A DNA stretch of 11,801 bases from Candidatus Pacearchaeota archaeon UBA92 (lineage in GTDB: Archaea; Nanobdellota; Nanobdellia; Pacearchaeales; GW2011-AR1). The notes beneath the pieces were generated by a model. The model saw only the letters and a program-made list of their open reading frames with translations, searched no databases and was not told the origin of the DNA. The DNA is taken from assembly GCA_002497285.1 (NCBI GenBank), contig DANJ01000035.1, positions 1 to 11,801 of the forward strand. Reading direction: 5' to 3'. The position numbers and the translations under genes are program-made. Below are positions 5,949-11,775 of the stretch, piece after piece. How positions within the stretch are numbered: the stretch's first letter is position 1; every line of letters begins with the position of its first letter.

Positions 5949-6119
5949 ATGGGTACAAAAATTCCTGCAGCGCAGACGAGATTGTTTAAAAATATTTTTG
6001 TTTGTAAGGCATGTGGTCAGAAGCTGAGAACTGATTCTATTAGAGTTATTGCTAAGAAAGTTAAATGCAGAAGATGTGGGCAAAAAGATTTTAGACCGAT
6101 AAAAGCTAAGAAAAAATAG
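5949..6119 (+). CDS. rpl40e: 50S ribosomal protein eL40 (L40e)
   Basis: A 56-aa large-subunit zinc protein matching eL40. It starts MGTKIPAAQTRLF, followed by the zinc ribbon with CxxC at C19/C22 (FVCKACG) and CxxC at C40/C43 (KCRRCG), and the family's DFRPIKAKKK ending. Archaeal eL40 is 48-60 aa without the ubiquitin fusion found in eukaryotes, as here. It has its own TATA box with a leaderless start. Its TAG stop is 8 bp from the start of the membrane protease gene, so the two are likely co-transcribed. Confidence 0.9.
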   Translation: MGTKIPAAQTRLFKNIFVCKACGQKLRTDSIRVIAKKVKCRRCGQKDFRPIKAKKK

Positions 6120-6127
6120 GTGAATTA

Positions 6128-7540
6128 ATGGATAGTTTTATAGTATATGACCTTGCGTTCATGATAGTTTTTGCAGTGGCTACTTTCCTTCTTCTCTATA
6201 AGCATAAGAAGAACCTGAAGAGACAAGGATGGATATTCTTATATCATAGTAGTTTTGGCTTGAAGTTTATTGACTGGACTGCGAAAAAATTTGAAAAAAT
6301 ATTAAAGCCTTTGCAATACATTGTGATTGCTTCGGGATATATCTTGATGGGATTGATAGTTTGGATAATGGGCCTTTCTGTATGGAAGTATGTAACTACT
6401 GCAATACCTGAGCAACTACAGAATGTTCCACCGATAGCTCCATTGATACCCTATTTTCCAAAACTTTTTGGTTTGGAATCATTGTTTCCTCCACTTTATT
6501 TTACATACTTTTTGATTGCCTTGGCGATAGTTGCAATATCTCATGAATTCTCTCATGGAATTTTTGCAAGACTTAATGGAATAAAAATTAAAACAACTGG
6601 GCTTGCATTCTTTGGGCCTTTCTTTGGCGCTTTTGTTGAGCCAGATGAAAAACAAATGTATAATAAGAAAAAATTTCCTCAACTTGTTATATTGGCTGCA
6701 GGAACCTTTGCTAATGTTGTAATGACGGTTATTTTCCTTGGGGCTTTGGCATTATTTTTCTCCTTGAGTTTTGCACCTGCTGGAGTTAATTTTAATGCAT
6801 ACCCAAGTGGAGCAATAAGTGTTGCTTCTGTGATTAGTATAAATGGAGTCAATATTAGTGGATTGAACAATGTAGATGGTATTTTGAAAGATGGACTTAA
6901 TGAAGTTAAAACACAAGGGGGAATGTACCTTGCTCCAAAAGATATACTTGTCATAGCTTCTGAGACGAATGCAGAAAAGATTGGAGTGTTTCAGGATGCC
7001 CCTGCTATAAGGGCTGGATTAACAGGGCCGATTGTTTCTGTTAATGGTGTAAAGATTACAAGCCAACCACAGATTTCAGAAGAGCTTGGAAAATATTCTC
7101 CTGGAGATGAAGTTGTAATTAAGTCTCTTGATGAAAATGGAGATGAAATCTCTTATAATATCGAACTTGCAGATAATGACGGGAGAGCTTATCTCGGAAT
7201 TGCATTTAACAATTATCAAAGAAGTGGAGTTTCCGGAATATTATTTGGAGCAATATATAAAATAAGAGATCCTTTGGTTTATTATCAACCATCCTGGGAT
7301 GGCGAATTTGTGCAGTTCATCTATGATTTATTATGGTGGATAGTTGTGATAAATATTTTAGTAGCTTTGTTCAATATGCTTCCTGTTTCCATATTAGATG
7401 GAGGACGATTCTTTTACCTAACAATTTGGGGAATAACAGGAAGAGAATCTTGGGGAAAGAAAGCCTATAAGTTTACGACGTGGCTTATACTTGCAGCCCT
7501 TGTATTAATGATGGTTAGATGGGTATTCGGATACTTTTAA
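6128..7540 (+). CDS. Site-2-protease-like membrane metalloprotease (M50 family)
   Basis: A 470-aa polytopic membrane zinc protease of the M50 (S2P/RseP) family, which cuts substrates inside the membrane. The zinc motif HEFSH is at residues 139-143 in a membrane segment, and the third zinc ligand motif NMLPVSILDGG is at 416-426 with D424. Membrane segments are visible at about 8-24, 63-87, 123-143, 185-212, 395-420 and 447-468. Between them, a soluble part of about 220-380 contains a PDZ-like domain (about 285-350, IRAGLTGPIVSVNGVKI and SPGDEVVI). The N-terminal extra helix and basic stretch (YKHKKNLKRQGW) are common in archaeal forms. AGGTGA lies 4 nt before the ATG, and the gene follows eL40 closely. 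The stop overlaps that of the convergent gene. The natural substrate is unknown. Confidence 0.92.
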   Translation: MDSFIVYDLAFMIVFAVATFLLLYKHKKNLKRQGWIFLYHSSFGLKFIDWTAKKFEKILKPLQYIVIASGYILMGLIVWIMGLSVWKYVTTAIPEQLQNVPPIAPLIPYFPKLFGLESLFPPLYFTYFLIALAIVAISHEFSHGIFARLNGIKIKTTGLAFFGPFFGAFVEPDEKQMYNKKKFPQLVILAAGTFANVVMTVIFLGALALFFSLSFAPAGVNFNAYPSGAISVASVISINGVNISGLNNVDGILKDGLNEVKTQGGMYLAPKDILVIASETNAEKIGVFQDAPAIRAGLTGPIVSVNGVKITSQPQISEELGKYSPGDEVVIKSLDENGDEISYNIELADNDGRAYLGIAFNNYQRSGVSGILFGAIYKIRDPLVYYQPSWDGEFVQFIYDLLWWIVVINILVALFNMLPVSILDGGRFFYLTIWGITGRESWGKKAYKFTTWLILAALVLMMVRWVFGYF

Positions 7541-7890
7541 TTAACGAATTCTACGCCACTCTTTGTAAATACAACAAGTCTTATTCCTACGGGTAATGAT
7601 AATAGAGCAGAAATTAATGCCATGTGTTCTTTTCCGTTGCCTGAAGCTATGGATAGAGATACTTCTAATCCGGAAAGTTTTGGTTTCAACTTTTTAAGCA
7701 AATCATCCTTTAGTGTGAGAAGAAGCTGTGAGGAATCTATCAGTATTTCTTCTGCATTTTCAGGTTTTGGAAAGTCAGTGGACTCTTTTGTCTTTACAAT
7801 TACCACTTTTTCCCATTCTCCCTTGTTTATTAATCCGGTAATCTGTCCCCAACTTTCTTTATCTCTTCCAAGAAATGCTACTAATTCCAT
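7537..7890 (-). CDS. Small Rossmann-like alpha/beta protein, function unknown
   Basis: A 117-aa protein I cannot name. The predicted order is strand (ELVAFLG), helix (WGQITGLINKG), strand (KVVIVKT), strand (AEEILID), helix (LLLTLKDDLLKKL), strand (EVSLSIASG), helix (KEHMALISALLSLP) and strand (IRLVVFT). This is a compact Rossmann-like layout. A Gly-rich turn (SGNGKEHMAL) before the last helix sits where CARF-type ligand-binding domains have their (G)GTK-like loop. That likeness is weak, and no CRISPR genes are nearby. The gene converges on the M50 protease and shares its stop region (7537-7540). A TATA box lies 25-26 bp before the ATG, so it is probably a leaderless single gene. Confidence 0.75.
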   Translation of the reverse strand: MELVAFLGRDKESWGQITGLINKGEWEKVVIVKTKESTDFPKPENAEEILIDSSQLLLTLKDDLLKKLKPKLSGLEVSLSIASGNGKEHMALISALLSLPVGIRLVVFTKSGVEFVN

Positions 7891-7911
7891 TTTTTATATT
7901 AAGAAAATTGC

Positions 7912-7919
7912 TTTATAAG
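7912..7919 (-). promoter_or_regulatory. TATA box of the small Rossmann-like gene
   Basis: The minus strand reads CTTATAAA, centred 25-26 bp before the ATG at 7890. Confidence 0.6.
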
Positions 7920-7940
7920 ATTTTAGATGATTGAGATTTA

Positions 7941-8033
7941 TTAAAGCTTATCAATTTTAATACTAAATTTTTCTAACCTACCAATTATCTTATAATGGTC
8001 TTTTGCTAGTTTTCTTCTCTTTTTGCGGTAATC
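7941..8033 (-). other. Open 30-codon extension after the TAG, plus untranslated remainder
   Basis: Continuation of the same reading frame past the TAG at 8034-8036. It encodes 30 residues with 12 Lys/Arg and 4 acidic residues, then TAA at 7941-7943. It reads like the cytoplasmic basic tail of a membrane protein (KKRRKLAKDHYKIIG, then RLEKFSIKIDKL). The rest of the 7891-8033 gap holds only the promoter at 7912-7919. Confidence 0.4.
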
Positions 8034-8285
8034 CTAGGCAAACAAAACCAGAACAAAAAATGATAAATCAACGAAAATCAAAACCATTACCCAATTTAGA
8101 CTGTCTGAGAATACTGCAATAAAGATTGCAAAAATTAATGACACAACATAGAAAATTTTTGAATATATTTTCTCATGATTCTCCTTTATGAGCGATGTGC
8201 TCAGATTCATGCTTTGAATAGTTGTCCTTCTATTTGAATAATAGTCTCCATCGTCTAAATCAATTGCGTAGTTTTTATCAATCAT
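8034..8285 (-). CDS. Small two-TM membrane protein with in-frame TAG before a basic tail
   Basis: An 83-aa protein of unknown function. Residues 1-43 are polar. Two hydrophobic segments follow, at about 44-59 (IFYVVSLIFAIFIAVF) and 63-83 (LNWVMVLIFVDLSFFVLVLF), joined by a short SDSLNW turn, so both ends should face the same side. The frame ends in TAG directly after the second segment. The same frame then continues without interruption for 30 codons (8033-7944) to a TAA at 7941, with a start DYRKKRRKLAKDHYKIIGR. An SD-like AGGAG lies 8 nt before the ATG. Alternatives are a true short protein, a nonsense mutation or sequencing error, or readthrough. Confidence 0.65.
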   Translation of the reverse strand: MIDKNYAIDLDDGDYYSNRRTTIQSMNLSTSLIKENHEKIYSKIFYVVSLIFAIFIAVFSDSLNWVMVLIFVDLSFFVLVLFA

Positions 8286-8312
8286 GTTTTATACTCCTGT
8301 GAAAGGCTTAGA

Positions 8313-8320
8313 TTTATAAT
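8313..8320. promoter_or_regulatory. Probable shared TATA box between divergent genes
   Basis: TTTATAAT on the plus strand (ATTATAAA on the minus). It is centred 25-26 bp before the plus-strand ATG at 8342 and about 31 bp from the minus-strand ATG at 8285. It fits the plus gene well and the minus gene with a leader of a few bases. Confidence 0.5.
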
Positions 8321-8341
8321 AATTGTTATTCTTGTTTTGTC

Positions 8342-8782
8342 ATGGTTAAAGAATTGCCCTTGAGCGAAATCACATTAAGAAAATATGAAAGACCTTATGA
8401 TTCTGGTAAGAGAGAATTGATAAAAAAGGTTTGTTTATCTCTTGGGCTATTACAACCTGGAGATAGTAGAGATGTTGTTGTGGATATTTTAATGTGTCTT
8501 GATGCAGGAAGAGTAGAAAGAAGAGAATTAACTAGTTTTGAGATAATTGACAAGGTAAAGGAGTTAAGAAAGGAACATTCTCTTGAAGAAAAAGGTCTTG
8601 CTGAAAGTAATGTACGAAGGCAACTAAAACGCCTGAGAGATTTAATGATAGTTGATAAGAAGAAGAATAATTACAGGCTAAGCGAGTTTGAACCATTGTC
8701 AGAGATATTCGAAAAGAAGATTGAGGGTTTTTTAATACCCCAGACAATTGAGAGGATTAAGGAATATTTGGGGAAGTTGTGA
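8342..8782 (+). CDS. Winged-helix DNA-binding protein, putative regulator
   Basis: A 146-aa protein with the look of a conserved DPANN-archaeal winged-helix family. The N-terminus (LPLSEITLRKYERPY, then RELIKKVCLSLGLLQPGDSRDVVVDIL) precedes a helical region. The clearest DNA-binding part is about 60-115: TSFEIIDKVKELRKEH, then the probable recognition helix LAESNVRRQLKRLRDL, then a wing MIVDKKKNNYRLSEF. A C-terminal helix (LIPQTIERIKEYL) could dimerise. There is no ligand-binding domain or membrane segment. It is divergent from the small membrane protein and ends about 140 bp before the uL1 gene, so control of either neighbour is possible but unproven. The mRNA is probably leaderless. Confidence 0.75.
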   Translation: MVKELPLSEITLRKYERPYDSGKRELIKKVCLSLGLLQPGDSRDVVVDILMCLDAGRVERRELTSFEIIDKVKELRKEHSLEEKGLAESNVRRQLKRLRDLMIVDKKKNNYRLSEFEPLSEIFEKKIEGFLIPQTIERIKEYLGKL

Positions 8783-8807
8783 TTCTCGGTTGGGGCGTCT
8801 CAAAAAC

Positions 8808-8817
8808 ATTTAAATAC
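8808..8817 (+). promoter_or_regulatory. TATA box of the L1-L10-L12 operon
   Basis: ATTTAAATAC preceded by a purine-rich CAAAAAC that may serve as BRE. A start about 25 bp downstream (about 8838) gives a leader of about 86 nt before the uL1 ATG at 8924, unlike the leaderless genes elsewhere. Confidence 0.6.
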
Positions 8818-8837
8818 CCATTTTCTTGTTAAACACT

Positions 8838-8923
8838 AGCCAATAAACTACATCCGCGAACGATATCGTCTATGCGTTCGAGGCGTCCTGTAGAAGGCTA
8901 CGGAGGAAAAGGAAAAAACGAAA
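8838..8923 (+). promoter_or_regulatory. Structured leader of the stalk operon, candidate L1 autoregulatory site
   Basis: A GC-rich leader in an AT-rich genome. Hairpin A: CTACA (8848-8852) pairs with TGTAG (8889-8893). An asymmetric internal loop (TCCG 8853-8856 / AGGCGTCC 8881-8888) separates it from CGAACG (8857-8862) paired with CGTTCG (8875-8880), extended by ATA/TAT with one bulged G. Hairpin B: GTAG (8890-8893) pairs with CTAC (8898-8901) around AAGG, and CC (8887-8888) can pair with GG of the Shine-Dalgarno GGAGG (8902-8906). A and B compete for the same GTAG. L1 proteins bind an asymmetric-loop helix in rRNA and their own mRNA, so feedback control is the likely role. This is inferred, not matched to a model. 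Confidence 0.55.
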
Positions 8924-9538
8924 ATGAAACTGAACGAAGCACTAATAGAATTAAGAAAACAGAAAGAAAGAAAATTCAATCAGACTGTAGACTTAATTAT
9001 AAATCTAAAAGATGTTGATATTAAGAAAGCTAACATATCTCTTGTTGTTGATATTCCTCATAAGATAAAAGACAAGAAGGTTTGTGGTTTTCTTACTACT
9101 AAAAGCGAGCTTGTAAAGACAATAACAAAACCAGACTTCAAGAAATATACTGACAAAGCTCTTCTTAGAAATCTTGTAAATGGATATGACTTCTTTATTG
9201 CACATGCTTCTCTTATGCCAGCCGTTGCTACCGCTTTTGGTAAAGTTCTCGGTCCTGCCGGAAAAATGCCATCCCCGCAGCTTGGAATTATAACCCAAGA
9301 AAACCCAGAAGTAATCAAACAATTAATAGATAGAATTTCTAAATCTGTTAAAGTAAGAGCAAAAGAAGCAAGCATTAAGATTCCTGTTGGAAAGGCAAAT
9401 ATGAAGGATGAAGAATTGATTGAGAATATTAAAGTTATTTACGATGCGGTTGTTAATGCATTGCCTACTAAAAAAGAAAATGTAAAGAAGGTGCTCCTAA
9501 AACTGACTATGACGAAACCAATAGGGGTTGAATTGTAA
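8924..9538 (+). CDS. rpl1: 50S ribosomal protein uL1
   Basis: A 204-aa uL1, which binds the mobile L1 stalk of 23S rRNA and helps move deacylated tRNA out of the E site. It starts MKLNEALIELRKQKERKFNQTVDLIINLK. The hallmark of domain II is clear: the VLGPAGKMPSPQLG motif at about 109-122, preceded by YDFFIAHASLMPAV. The RNA-binding part near the end contains IKIPVGKANMKDEELIENI. The length is close to the archaeal norm of about 210-220. GGAGG lies 17 nt upstream, inside the structured leader. It is the first gene of the operon and is followed by uL10 after one base. Confidence 0.96.
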   Translation: MKLNEALIELRKQKERKFNQTVDLIINLKDVDIKKANISLVVDIPHKIKDKKVCGFLTTKSELVKTITKPDFKKYTDKALLRNLVNGYDFFIAHASLMPAVATAFGKVLGPAGKMPSPQLGIITQENPEVIKQLIDRISKSVKVRAKEASIKIPVGKANMKDEELIENIKVIYDAVVNALPTKKENVKKVLLKLTMTKPIGVEL

Positions 9539-9539
9539 G

Positions 9540-10427
9540 ATGAAAGCAGAGCAAAAATATGTGAGGGATAAGAATGTACCTGAAGGAAAGGTGACTTTGG
9601 TAAAAGAATTAGCTGAAAAATTCAAAAATTCAAAAACTGTTCTTATAGCTTCTATGAAGGGTCTTCCTGGAAGTCAATTTAATGAGATTAAGAAAAAATT
9701 TAGAGGAAAGGCAGAAGTTGTATTTGCCAAAAAAAGTATTATCTTTAGAGCGATAGACAAAAGTGAAAAAGGTATGCTCCAAGAATTTAAGAAACAGATT
9801 TCATCTGATTTCGTTTTGTTTTTCTCTAAATTTGATGCTTTTGAATTGTCTGGAATGCTTAGTGATAATGTTAGCCCCTCAAAAGCGAAAGCAGGAGATA
9901 TTGCCCCTGAAGATATTGAAATTGAACCTGGACTGACTGAATTGATTCCTGGACCTGCAATTTCAGAATTGTCTGGCGTTGGATTAAAAGTTGCAGTAAA
10001 GGACGGAAAATTGGAAATCATAAAGGGAGCAACTGTTGCAAAAGAAGGGCAACCAATAAGCGATAAAGTCGCTGGAGTTCTAGGAAAACTTGGTATAGAA
10101 CCTATGAAAGTTGGATTTATTCCTGTTGCGGCTTATGATTCTGAAGAAGATAAAGTTTATGTTGGAATTAAGATAGACAAAATAGGAGTATTTGAAGAGT
10201 TAAAGAATTTGGTAAGGAAGGCGCTTGGATTTGCAATAAAAGTTGAATATCCAACAGACAAAACAATTTCTTACTTCATCTCTAAAGCAGCTAGAGAAGA
10301 AAAGGCATTGGGAAATTTGATGGGAAATAAAGAAGAGTCTAAAGAAGAAGTAGAAGAGAAGCCTGCTGAAGAAGCTAAAGAAGAGATTACTGAGACTCAA
10401 AATCCGGAGGAAAAGAAAGATGAGTAA
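9540..10427 (+). CDS. rplP0: 50S ribosomal protein uL10 (P0 stalk base)
   Basis: A 295-aa archaeal uL10/P0, the base of the ribosomal stalk carrying uL12 dimers. The rRNA-binding domain fills the first 100 residues (TLVKELAEKFKNSKTVLIASMKGLPGSQF). An archaeal insertion domain follows (PGLTELIPGPAISELSGVGLKV, about 130-175). A long helical spine from about 205 to 265 (KLGIEPMKVGFIPV, LKNLVRKALGFAIKVEYP) holds the uL12 dimers. The last 30 residues are acidic and Lys-rich, ending NPEEKKDE. The GLGALFG-type peptide that ends most archaeal P0 proteins is absent. The ATG at 9540 is chosen, one base after the uL1 stop; an upstream in-frame Met gives an N-terminus of unusual form. The last codons overlap the next gene by 8 bp. 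Confidence 0.95.
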   Translation: MKAEQKYVRDKNVPEGKVTLVKELAEKFKNSKTVLIASMKGLPGSQFNEIKKKFRGKAEVVFAKKSIIFRAIDKSEKGMLQEFKKQISSDFVLFFSKFDAFELSGMLSDNVSPSKAKAGDIAPEDIEIEPGLTELIPGPAISELSGVGLKVAVKDGKLEIIKGATVAKEGQPISDKVAGVLGKLGIEPMKVGFIPVAAYDSEEDKVYVGIKIDKIGVFEELKNLVRKALGFAIKVEYPTDKTISYFISKAAREEKALGNLMGNKEESKEEVEEKPAEEAKEEITETQNPEEKKDE

Positions 10428-10677
10428 CCTCTATGCTGAACAGTCAAGAAGGAATCATGAAGAATATGTGGGACGATTTAATGATCATGGGGCTGTTGTT
10501 AATGTAAGAAATTCATTTGTAAATAATTTTAGAGGAATTGTGCCTGCTGAAGAATTTGCATTGATACTTGGCCAACTTGGCGGAGATATGATGCCTATCC
10601 GGGTTGAATTGCAGATAATGGCTTCGGATGGAGAACGTCTTGCTAATTATACAAATAGAAAGGAGGGAAAAAATTGA
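10420..10677 (+). CDS. Unknown 85-aa protein inserted between uL10 and uL12
   Basis: An 85-aa gene I do not recognise, in a place where archaea normally have none. It overlaps the end of the uL10 gene by 8 bp, and its TGA shares one base with the uL12 ATG. GGAGG lies 9 nt before its ATG, better placed than for most genes here, so it is very likely translated. It has no membrane segment, signal peptide or metal motif. It is mixed, with a polar N-terminus (SNLYAEQSRRNHEEYVGRF), a strand-like GAVVNVRNSFVNN, helix AEEFALILGQLGG and a closing strand MPIRVELQIMAS before a basic end. A ribosome-linked role is suggested only by position. Confidence 0.8.
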   Translation: MSNLYAEQSRRNHEEYVGRFNDHGAVVNVRNSFVNNFRGIVPAEEFALILGQLGGDMMPIRVELQIMASDGERLANYTNRKEGKN

Positions 10678-10955
10678 TGGAATATATATATGGAGCTTTG
10701 CTTTTGCATAAGCTTGGACAGCCAGTAAATGAATCTAGCCTTAAGAAGGTAATAGAAGCTGCTGGTGCACAAGTAGATGAAGCTAAGGTGAAAACCTTGA
10801 TTGCTGCATTGAATGGAGTAGACATTGGAGCAGAACTAGAGAATGCTAGTGTTGCTGTGGCTGCACCTGTTGCAGAAGCTAAGAAGGAAGAGAAAAAGGA
10901 AGAGAAAAAGCCTGCTGAAGATGCAGCTGCAGGATTAGCAAGCCTCTTCGGATAA
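10677..10955 (+). CDS. rpl12: 50S ribosomal protein uL12/P1 stalk protein
   Basis: A 92-aa archaeal uL12/P1, the mobile stalk protein that recruits translational GTPases. The N-terminal dimerisation domain (about 1-55) has MEYIYGALLLHKLGQPVNES and AKVKTLIAALNGVDI. An Ala/Lys/Glu-rich flexible hinge with EEKKEEKK repeats follows. It ends in the GTPase-binding peptide GLASLFG, close to the family's GLGALFG. A TTG at 10674 is in frame just before the ATG, but the ATG at 10677 matches family starts and overlaps the previous TGA by one base; AGGAGG at 10661-10666 serves it. The gene closes the operon and is followed by a T-rich terminator. Confidence 0.96.
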   Translation: MEYIYGALLLHKLGQPVNESSLKKVIEAAGAQVDEAKVKTLIAALNGVDIGAELENASVAVAAPVAEAKKEEKKEEKKPAEDAAAGLASLFG

Positions 10956-10956
10956 A

Positions 10957-10972
10957 TTTATTTTTTTATTTT
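10957..10972 (+). terminator. T-rich archaeal terminator after the stalk operon
   Basis: The stretch TTTATTTTTTTATTTTA begins about 2 nt after the uL12 stop. Archaeal termination often uses such U tracts without a hairpin, and none is seen here. Confidence 0.6.
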
Positions 10973-11014
10973 AATCTGAAGAGATTTTTATTATTTGGAT
11001 ATGGGACAATAATA

Positions 11015-11023
11015 GTTATATAT
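11015..11023 (+). promoter_or_regulatory. TATA box of the MazG-Nudix gene
   Basis: GTTATATAT, centred about 25 bp before the ATG at 11044. A second AT run (TATAAA, 11025-11030) is too close to the ATG to act. Confidence 0.55.
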
Positions 11024-11043
11024 CTATAAATTCTAGAAAGTTT

Positions 11044-11775
11044 ATGGCTGGAAAGAAGCTTGTCAGGGACAAAATTCCGGAACTCTTTAATCTGACAAAT
11101 AATTATATTGCAGATGATGAAGAGTATTATTTGGAATTAGTAAATAAACTAAAGGAGGAAACAAGCGAATTTGCTCATGATCACGAATTGGAAGAATTAG
11201 CAGACGTTGTTGAAGTAATTCACGCAATTGTAAAGGCTAAAGGCTCTTCCATGGAAGAAATTGAAAAGATTAGGGAGGAAAAGGCCGAAAAGAGAGGGCG
11301 GTTTGATAAAAAAATTATCTGGAAAGGAAATCAGAGAATAGGAGAAAGTCAGGATATAATAAGACTGAACGCAAATGCTATTGTCACAAACAGTGATGGA
11401 AAATTTCTCCTTATACGATTGAAGAAAGGACCTTTTAAGGGAGGACTATGCATCCCAGGGGGAGGAGTTATGCCCGGAGAATTATCAAATGAAGCTGCTA
11501 AAAGGGAAGTTCTTGAAGAGACAGGAGTTAGTGTTTCTGGGTTTAATGTATGTGGTTTTTGTGAATTGAAACATAATTCTTCAGGAAAACAGAAAGTTGT
11601 AATGTTATTACATGCTAAAGGAGAAGGAGAGCCAAAAGATACGGAAGAAGGAGAAGCAAGATGGATGACTTATGATGAAGCAAAACATGAATTAATAATT
11701 TTTGCTGATGAAGCCATTAAGATGTGGCAGGAAGGAAGGACGCATTTCCGGATTGTTAATGAAAGGGTTGTGTGA
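11044..11775 (+). CDS. MazG-like pyrophosphohydrolase / Nudix hydrolase fusion
   Basis: A 243-aa two-domain protein. Residues 1-95 resemble the phosphoribosyl-ATP pyrophosphohydrolase-like, MazG-related house-cleaning family: KLVRDKIPE at 5-13, the metal motif EExxE at E38, E39, E42 and the ExxD pair E51/D54, and the RGRFDKKIIWKG ending. Residues about 103-235 are a Nudix hydrolase with an intact Nudix box at 140-162: G140, E146, R154-E155, E158-E159 and G161. Both domains cleave nucleoside or related diphosphates with Mg2+, so the protein may clean up non-canonical or damaged nucleotides. The substrate cannot be read from sequence. It has its own TATA box and is leaderless, separate from the ribosomal operon. 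The last 26 bases of the window after it hold no gene. Confidence 0.9.
   Translation: MAGKKLVRDKIPELFNLTNNYIADDEEYYLELVNKLKEETSEFAHDHELEELADVVEVIHAIVKAKGSSMEEIEKIREEKAEKRGRFDKKIIWKGNQRIGESQDIIRLNANAIVTNSDGKFLLIRLKKGPFKGGLCIPGGGVMPGELSNEAAKREVLEETGVSVSGFNVCGFCELKHNSSGKQKVVMLLHAKGEGEPKDTEEGEARWMTYDEAKHELIIFADEAIKMWQEGRTHFRIVNERVV

Noticed and set aside
6128..7890. M50 protease plus small Rossmann protein as a defence or signalling module
   Set aside because: The genes converge, have separate promoters, and the protease is linked to eL40 instead; nothing ties them together.
8034..8036. TAG as a pyrrolysine codon
   Set aside because: Four other genes in the window end normally in TAG, and no pyl genes or matching tRNA are seen; kept only as a mutation or readthrough question.
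10880..10911. Repeated AAGGAAGAGAAA units as a DNA repeat
   Set aside because: They are the codons of the Lys/Glu hinge of uL12, a common low-complexity protein segment.
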